Below are positions 59,527 to 64,000 of a stretch of DNA of 64,000 nucleotides, in pieces. The DNA is taken from positions 5,399,282 to 5,463,281 of the forward strand of contig DS990592.1 in NCBI GenBank assembly GCA_000155695.1, written 5' to 3'. Origin of the DNA: Verrucomicrobiia bacterium DG1235. GTDB taxonomy: Bacteria > Verrucomicrobiota > Verrucomicrobiia > Opitutales > Opitutaceae. The translations under genes were made by a program, and so were the position numbers. The notes under the pieces were generated by a model, which was given only the letters and a program-made list of their open reading frames with translations, searched no databases and was not told the DNA's origin. Position 1 is the stretch's first letter. Each line of letters starts with the position of its first letter.

Positions 59527-60081
59527 CTAGAAAGTTGGGATTCGGGATCGGATGGAGTAGAGCGTGTTGCCAATCGGAACGTCGCTTCCCGTGGTGTTGT
59601 CTATGTATCCCCAGCGGAGAATAATTCTGCGGGCTTCGCCCACGCCGTTGGCCTCGTCAGTGATGTCTTCGACGTAGACGACAAATTCGATGTCGAGATC
59701 GTCTTGGGCGTTGTCCGGCGTATTGTTTATGTCGATACTGCGCGTGTTGACGAGGTCTGAGGATGAGTCGCCAGCTTCGGGATCAGAGGGAAGAGGGGAG
59801 ATGTTGAGAAAATCGGGAGTACCTTGGCTCATTAGCTCCGGAATGGTAGAGCCATCGAGGAGATTGAACTCCATATTCTTGATTTGCTCGATGTAGCCTT
59901 GGGCGACGGTCGTGGCGGTGGCGACGTAGATGGATCCCTCGGTCATTTTCCGAGCCTGGAGCAGGCCGGTAAGGACTCCGATGCCTGTAATTGTCAGAAT
60001 TACGGACGCGACCATGACTTCCACGAGCGTGAACGCGGATTTTCGATTCAAGGATTTGGGGTTTTCGGCAGTTTTTTTCAT
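59527..60081 (-). CDS. Prepilin-type (PilV-like) protein
   Basis: 184 aa from ATG 60081 (MKKTAENPKSLNRKSAFTLVEVMVASVILTIT). Prepilin motif AFTLVEVMVASV, again Ala at -1 and the conserved Glu5; the N-terminal helix and TTVAQGYIEQIKNMEF pattern fit PilV/minor pseudopilins. First gene of the three-gene cluster, so probably co-processed and co-assembled with the two genes downstream. No PilD peptidase, ATPase or secretin is in the window. The 262 bp to metG hold no other gene. Confidence 0.8.
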   Translation of the reverse strand: MKKTAENPKSLNRKSAFTLVEVMVASVILTITGIGVLTGLLQARKMTEGSIYVATATTVAQGYIEQIKNMEFNLLDGSTIPELMSQGTPDFLNISPLPSDPEAGDSSSDLVNTRSIDINNTPDNAQDDLDIEFVVYVEDITDEANGVGEARRIILRWGYIDNTTGSDVPIGNTLYSIRSRIPTF

Positions 60082-60343
60082 CCAGTTTTGGCTGATTAAG
60101 TATTTATCGGTAAAATTGATCGAAATTTTGGACTGATCCTTGAAATGGCGTATTTGCGTAAAAACTGATGAATGAAACTCCTCAGGCCGTGGCTTTTGTT
60201 GGTGGTCAGGACTCAGTGAGTTCATGTGAAATTTTCGCTTCTCCCCTAAGTGAATTGCCTTCGTGGTTCGCTTTGCCCCGTTTTCTTATTTGGGTTGCGA
60301 CTGCTATTGGCGGCGATTATGCCCTACCGTTTATTTTGAACCG

Positions 60344-61882
60344 ATGAAGTCCTTTTACATCACTACCGCTATCGACTACGCGAACGGCTCCCCGCACCTC
60401 GGGCACGCCTACGAAAAGGTGCTGACCGACGTGGTCGCCCGCTTCCGCCGCCTGATGGGGGACGAGGTCTATTTTCTCACTGGAATCGATGAGCACGGGC
60501 AGAAGGTGCAGCAGTCTGCGGCCAAGCGCGGCATCGAGCCGATCGAGCTATGCGACGAGGCTGCGGGGCAGTTTCAGGAGCTTTGCGAGAGCCTTGAGAT
60601 CTCCAATGACGATTTCATCCGCACGACTGAGACACGCCATAAGGACGTGGTGCGGAGCATTCTGCAGGATCTCTTTGATCGTGGTGAGATTTACAAAGCG
60701 GAGTACAAGGGCTTCTACAGCGCTCGCGCCGAGCAGTTTCTTCAAGAAAAGGACATGGTCGACGGAAAGTGGCCGGAGATCTTCGGCGAAGTGAACGAAA
60801 TCACGGAGAGCAACTATTTCTTCAAGCTCAGCAAGTACCAGGATTGGCTCGTCGAGCACATCAAGACGCACGAGGATTTCATCTTCCCGCGTTTCCGCGC
60901 GAAGCAGGTTCTCGAATTTCTCAAGGAGCCAATAAACGATCTTTGTATTTCTCGTCCGAAGGAACGCCTCGAATGGGGTATTCCGCTTCCGTTTGACGAG
61001 GAATACGTGACCTACGTTTGGTTCGATGCGTTGGTGAACTACATCAGCGCGATCGGCTACGGCACTCCGGATTTCGAGAAGTATTGGCCCGTCAACTACC
61101 ACGTAATTGGGAAGGACATTCTTGTTCCGCCGCATGCGGTCTATTGGCCAATCATGCTCAAGGCCATTGGCATTGAAATTCCGTCCAGTTTGCTGGTGCA
61201 CGGGTGGTGGTCGATCAACGGCGAGAAGATGTCCAAGAGCACGGGCAACTTCATCGAGCCAAGCGAGTTCGTGAAGGAGTACAGCGTGGATGCTTTGCGC
61301 TATTTTCTGATACGCGAAATGAGCGTGGGACAGGACAGCGACTTTTCGGACGAGCTCTTCACGAATCGCTACAATAGCGACCTCGCCAACGATCTTGGCA
61401 ATTTGCTCAATCGTGTCCTCACGATGACGCCGCGCTACTGTGGAGAGACTTTTCCCGCTCGCACGGTAAGCGAAGGTCCCGAGGAGGAACTTGAGGCTGC
61501 GTGGGCGGAGACCGAGAAAAAGGTGGTCGAGCTCTATGAGGAATTCCAGTTTCACAAGGGGCTAGAGCTTACGTTTAACTTCATACGTCAGATCAATCGT
61601 TATGCCGAGCAGCGTTCGCCGTGGCGGCTAGCCAAATCAGAGGATCCTAAAGATAAGGAAATCGTTGCGACTTCGTTGTCGCTGATGGCCGAGGCCCTGC
61701 GCAGGGCAGTGGGCTTGCTTGAGCCTGTCATGCCAGCGACCACTACTCGCGTGTATGAGCTTCTCGGATACGATGGATCGGCTTCTTGGCTCGAGCGGAT
61801 TCAGGCTTCCGATGCTCTGACTGGCGCGAAGGTAGGAGAGAAAGTCATTCTTTTTCCTAAGCCCCAGCAAGAGAAGAAGTAG
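60344..61882 (+). CDS. metG: Methionyl-tRNA synthetase (no C-terminal dimerisation domain)
   Basis: Class I synthetase charging initiator and elongator tRNA-Met. HIGH-type motif SPHLGHAYEK near residue 20 and GEKMSKSTGNF (KMSKS), with WFDALVNYISAIGYG and the anticodon domain (LEAAWAETEKKVVELYEEFQF). In the connective-peptide knuckle the zinc cysteines are replaced: GFYSARAEQFLQEKDMVDGKWPEIFGEVNEITESNYFF has no cysteine, a form known for the metal-free class. 512 aa, full for a MetRS without the C-terminal domain. Start at ATG 60344. Confidence 0.95.
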   Translation: MKSFYITTAIDYANGSPHLGHAYEKVLTDVVARFRRLMGDEVYFLTGIDEHGQKVQQSAAKRGIEPIELCDEAAGQFQELCESLEISNDDFIRTTETRHKDVVRSILQDLFDRGEIYKAEYKGFYSARAEQFLQEKDMVDGKWPEIFGEVNEITESNYFFKLSKYQDWLVEHIKTHEDFIFPRFRAKQVLEFLKEPINDLCISRPKERLEWGIPLPFDEEYVTYVWFDALVNYISAIGYGTPDFEKYWPVNYHVIGKDILVPPHAVYWPIMLKAIGIEIPSSLLVHGWWSINGEKMSKSTGNFIEPSEFVKEYSVDALRYFLIREMSVGQDSDFSDELFTNRYNSDLANDLGNLLNRVLTMTPRYCGETFPARTVSEGPEEELEAAWAETEKKVVELYEEFQFHKGLELTFNFIRQINRYAEQRSPWRLAKSEDPKDKEIVATSLSLMAEALRRAVGLLEPVMPATTTRVYELLGYDGSASWLERIQASDALTGAKVGEKVILFPKPQQEKK

Positions 61883-61897
61883 GGACTGCTCGAAACG

Positions 61898-63322
61898 GTG
61901 GATACCATTCAGTTAGACCCAACGCAGGCCAAGAGCTACGAAGCTCTCTATGCCTTCTTGCAAGGGTGTCAGTTCAAGGCGGTAGAGAAGGGACGCGCTC
62001 AATTGGTGAGTATCGCGGCGGCCTCTTCCGCTCTTGATCCTTTGGCTGTTTTGGAATCGATCTACGAGGACCGTCAGCAGCATTTCTATGTGGAGCGTAA
62101 GCGCGACGATGTTGCGATCGCTGGGGCGGAGAATGCTATCAGCTACTCTCCTGAAAGCTGTACCCGTTTCAAATCGGTCAGGGATTGGATTGAAGACACA
62201 CTAGACAACACCATTGCGGTAGGTGACCCGAATCTGCCGTTTTTTGGTCCTACCTTTTTTTGCGGTTTCAGCTTTTTCGAAAAGGTAGACGAGGATGCTT
62301 CGTTTCCTGCGTCTACGGTTTTCGTGCCACGTTGGCAGGTGGCAGTGACCGGAGGACGTTGCGTGGCGATTGCCAATGCGACTATTGCCGATGGCGATGA
62401 CGTGGAGGCAGTTGCCAAGCGTATCTGGAACGCGAATACGAAGTTTAGAACATTCGACTATTCGGACGAAGAAGAACGATCCAAGCGGGAGCGTTTAAAG
62501 GTTCTTGAGACGACGGAATGTGGCGGGGATTCCGTTTTTAAGGAATCTGTCGCGGCCGCATTGGAAAGGATTTCGGCGGGCGAATTCGAGAAGATCGTTC
62601 TAGCTCGAGCTCTTGATTTGAGGGCGGATCAATCGTTTCATCCGCTTGAGATTCTGAACACGCTTCGCGAGCGTTATGAAGATTGCTATGCGTTCTCGAT
62701 AGCCAACGGAAAGGGGCAGAGCTTCATCGGGGCGAGCCCGGAGCGGCTTGTATCCGTGTCAAAAGGACGAGTGAACGTGGACGTGCTGGCTGGCACTGCT
62801 TCTCGAGGGAAGACCGCATCGGAAGATGCTCGGCTCGGTGCAGGCTTGCTTGAGAGCGAGAAGGATCGTCGAGAGCATCAAATCGTCTATGAGTCGGTTT
62901 GCCGCCGCTTGAGTGATTTGGGCCTGATCGTAAAAGGAGAGTGTTTGCCTTCATTGAAAAAACTACAGAATGTGCAGCATCTCTTCGTTGATGTTGAGGC
63001 GGAATTGGTGAACGGTATCCATCTTCTCGATATGGTCACTGCTCTGCATCCTACGCCAGCAGTTGGAGGGACTCCACGTGAAGCGGCGGTGCCGCGTATT
63101 CGCGAGCTTGAGCGATTTGATCGCGGACTGTATGCGGGGCCGATTGGATGGATCAATGCCAAGGGAGAGGGAGAGTTTTTGGTAGGCATCCGCTCTGCGC
63201 TAGTAGATGGGGAAAAGGCTCGTCTGTATGCGGGAGTTGGCATCGTCGAGGGATCCGTTCCAGAGCGAGAGTACGTTGAAACGAACTTGAAGTTTCAGGC
63301 TCTTAAAGAGAATTTGCTTTGA
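61898..63322 (+). CDS. menF: Isochorismate synthase (menaquinone pathway)
   Basis: Converts chorismate to isochorismate, first committed step of menaquinone synthesis. Chorismate-binding core: [120 protein letters not shown], all with the usual catalytic positions. Context decides between MenF and EntC-type paralogues: menD starts 1 bp after its stop. 474 aa from GTG 61898. Confidence 0.9.
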   Translation: MDTIQLDPTQAKSYEALYAFLQGCQFKAVEKGRAQLVSIAAASSALDPLAVLESIYEDRQQHFYVERKRDDVAIAGAENAISYSPESCTRFKSVRDWIEDTLDNTIAVGDPNLPFFGPTFFCGFSFFEKVDEDASFPASTVFVPRWQVAVTGGRCVAIANATIADGDDVEAVAKRIWNANTKFRTFDYSDEEERSKRERLKVLETTECGGDSVFKESVAAALERISAGEFEKIVLARALDLRADQSFHPLEILNTLRERYEDCYAFSIANGKGQSFIGASPERLVSVSKGRVNVDVLAGTASRGKTASEDARLGAGLLESEKDRREHQIVYESVCRRLSDLGLIVKGECLPSLKKLQNVQHLFVDVEAELVNGIHLLDMVTALHPTPAVGGTPREAAVPRIRELERFDRGLYAGPIGWINAKGEGEFLVGIRSALVDGEKARLYAGVGIVEGSVPEREYVETNLKFQALKENLL

Positions 63323-63323
63323 T

Positions 63324-64000
63324 ATGCCGTACAATTGGGCAAATGCGAACGAGCTTTGGGCGGACGTGCTGGTCGAGACGCTGCGTCGCAAGGGCGTCGA
63401 CTATGCGATCACTTGTCCGGGGTCGAGGAGTTCGCCTCTGACATTTGCCTTCGCCCGAAATGAGGCGATCGAGGCAATTCCGATTCTTGATGAGCGTTCC
63501 GCCGCGTTTTTCGCTCTGGGCTTGGCGAAGCGGACGGGAAAGCCGGTGGCCTTGGTATGCACCTCCGGTTCGGCGGTGGCCAATTTTTTCCCAGCGATTG
63601 TAGAAGCCAGTGAAAGTGGCGCTCCCATAATTGTTTTGACTGCGGATCGTCCACCGGAGCTTCGCGATTGTTCTGCAGGGCAGACGATTGACCAGGTGAA
63701 GTTTTTTGGTGGATACGTTCGCAAACAAGTTGAGCTGGCGGTACCTGAGGCGTCTGTGGCGATGCTGAGGTATTTGCGGCAGGCAGTTTCGCACTGCACG
63801 AATCTGGCGATTGCGCCGGATCGTGGACCTGTGCACTTGAATGTACCTTTTCGCGATCCGCTCATACCAGTGGCGGTCGATGGTTTTGCGTCTCCGTTTG
63901 ACGAGGAGAGCTACGAGGCGTTTTTTGCGCACTTGGAGTCGACCGATAGCTTGCCTTTGATTCAGGCGCAGCTTCCGAAGACTCTTTTGAAAGTAGAGCG
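63324..64000 (+). CDS. menD: MenD (SEPHCHC synthase), 3' end outside window
   Basis: Thiamine-diphosphate enzyme that joins isochorismate and 2-oxoglutarate. The visible 225 codons cover the N-terminal ThDP-binding (PYR) domain: [73 protein letters not shown] and [25 protein letters not shown] with the catalytic Glu in DERSA. ATG 63324 begins 1 bp after the menF stop, so translation is coupled. The PP domain lies beyond the window edge. Confidence 0.93.
   Translation, partial: MPYNWANANELWADVLVETLRRKGVDYAITCPGSRSSPLTFAFARNEAIEAIPILDERSAAFFALGLAKRTGKPVALVCTSGSAVANFFPAIVEASESGAPIIVLTADRPPELRDCSAGQTIDQVKFFGGYVRKQVELAVPEASVAMLRYLRQAVSHCTNLAIAPDRGPVHLNVPFRDPLIPVAVDGFASPFDEESYEAFFAHLESTDSLPLIQAQLPKTLLKVE

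Overview
The window reads as chromosome of a Gram-negative, menaquinone-making bacterium of the PVC group, most likely Verrucomicrobiota (Opitutae-like). Seen directly: an outer-membrane set (BamA, Skp/OmpH, LpxD), a menF-menD pair, a GatCAB operon, type IV pilin-like proteins, and a UvrA built as two fused UvrA units, an arrangement known from Chlamydia. The phylum is inference from these families; no 16S rRNA is present. Almost everything is ordinary chromosomal gene content. I see no prophage, insertion sequence, CRISPR array or defence island.

Layout. 1-6.9 kb, minus strand: 3'-truncated tandem uvrA, a zinc alcohol dehydrogenase, a GT4 glycosyltransferase and a GFA-family protein. 7-9.1 kb: a four-helix membrane protein, dihydrolipoamide dehydrogenase and tRNA-Arg. 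9.3-13.8 kb: ACT protein plus adenylate-kinase-like NTPase, then a response regulator and hybrid kinase. 13.8-23.4 kb: recO-DUF502, SNF2 helicase, VOC protein, carbonic anhydrase, PocR/AraC regulator, hpf, hemN, M48 lipoprotein. 23.6-33.2 kb: tRNA-Asn, rplY-pth-rpsF-ssb-rplI-dnaB running by overlap into bamA-skp-lpxD, then prs. 33.2-44.2 kb: HtrA protease, two small unknowns, RNase R, glycogen synthase, photolyase, an SRPBCC/epimerase fusion and cysK. 44.3-55.4 kb: comF-accD-folC, tRNA-Lys and tRNA-Thr, rpmI-rplT-pheS-pheT and gatCAB. 55.4-60.1 kb, minus strand: two small exported proteins and a three-gene pseudopilin-type cluster. 60.3-64 kb: metG, menF and 5'-truncated-at-the-edge menD (its 3' part lies outside).

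The most unusual signal is at 1-6.5 kb. The uvrA and glycosyltransferase genes carry several short, degenerate tandem arrays of 7-nt units, usually about five copies, inside the reading frame, some next to small perfect hairpins, plus a dispersed ~31-nt element present twice in uvrA. Because 7 is coprime to 3, a stop-free heptad array encodes the same seven-residue cycle in all three frames, so it can sit in a gene without ending it; arrays whose units contain a stop occur here only at gene 3' ends. Other points worth a second look: a perfect 38-nt palindrome near 36.07 kb, a pilus-type protein ending in five lysines and a tryptophan cluster, and AccD and MetRS proteins that have lost the usual zinc-binding cysteines.
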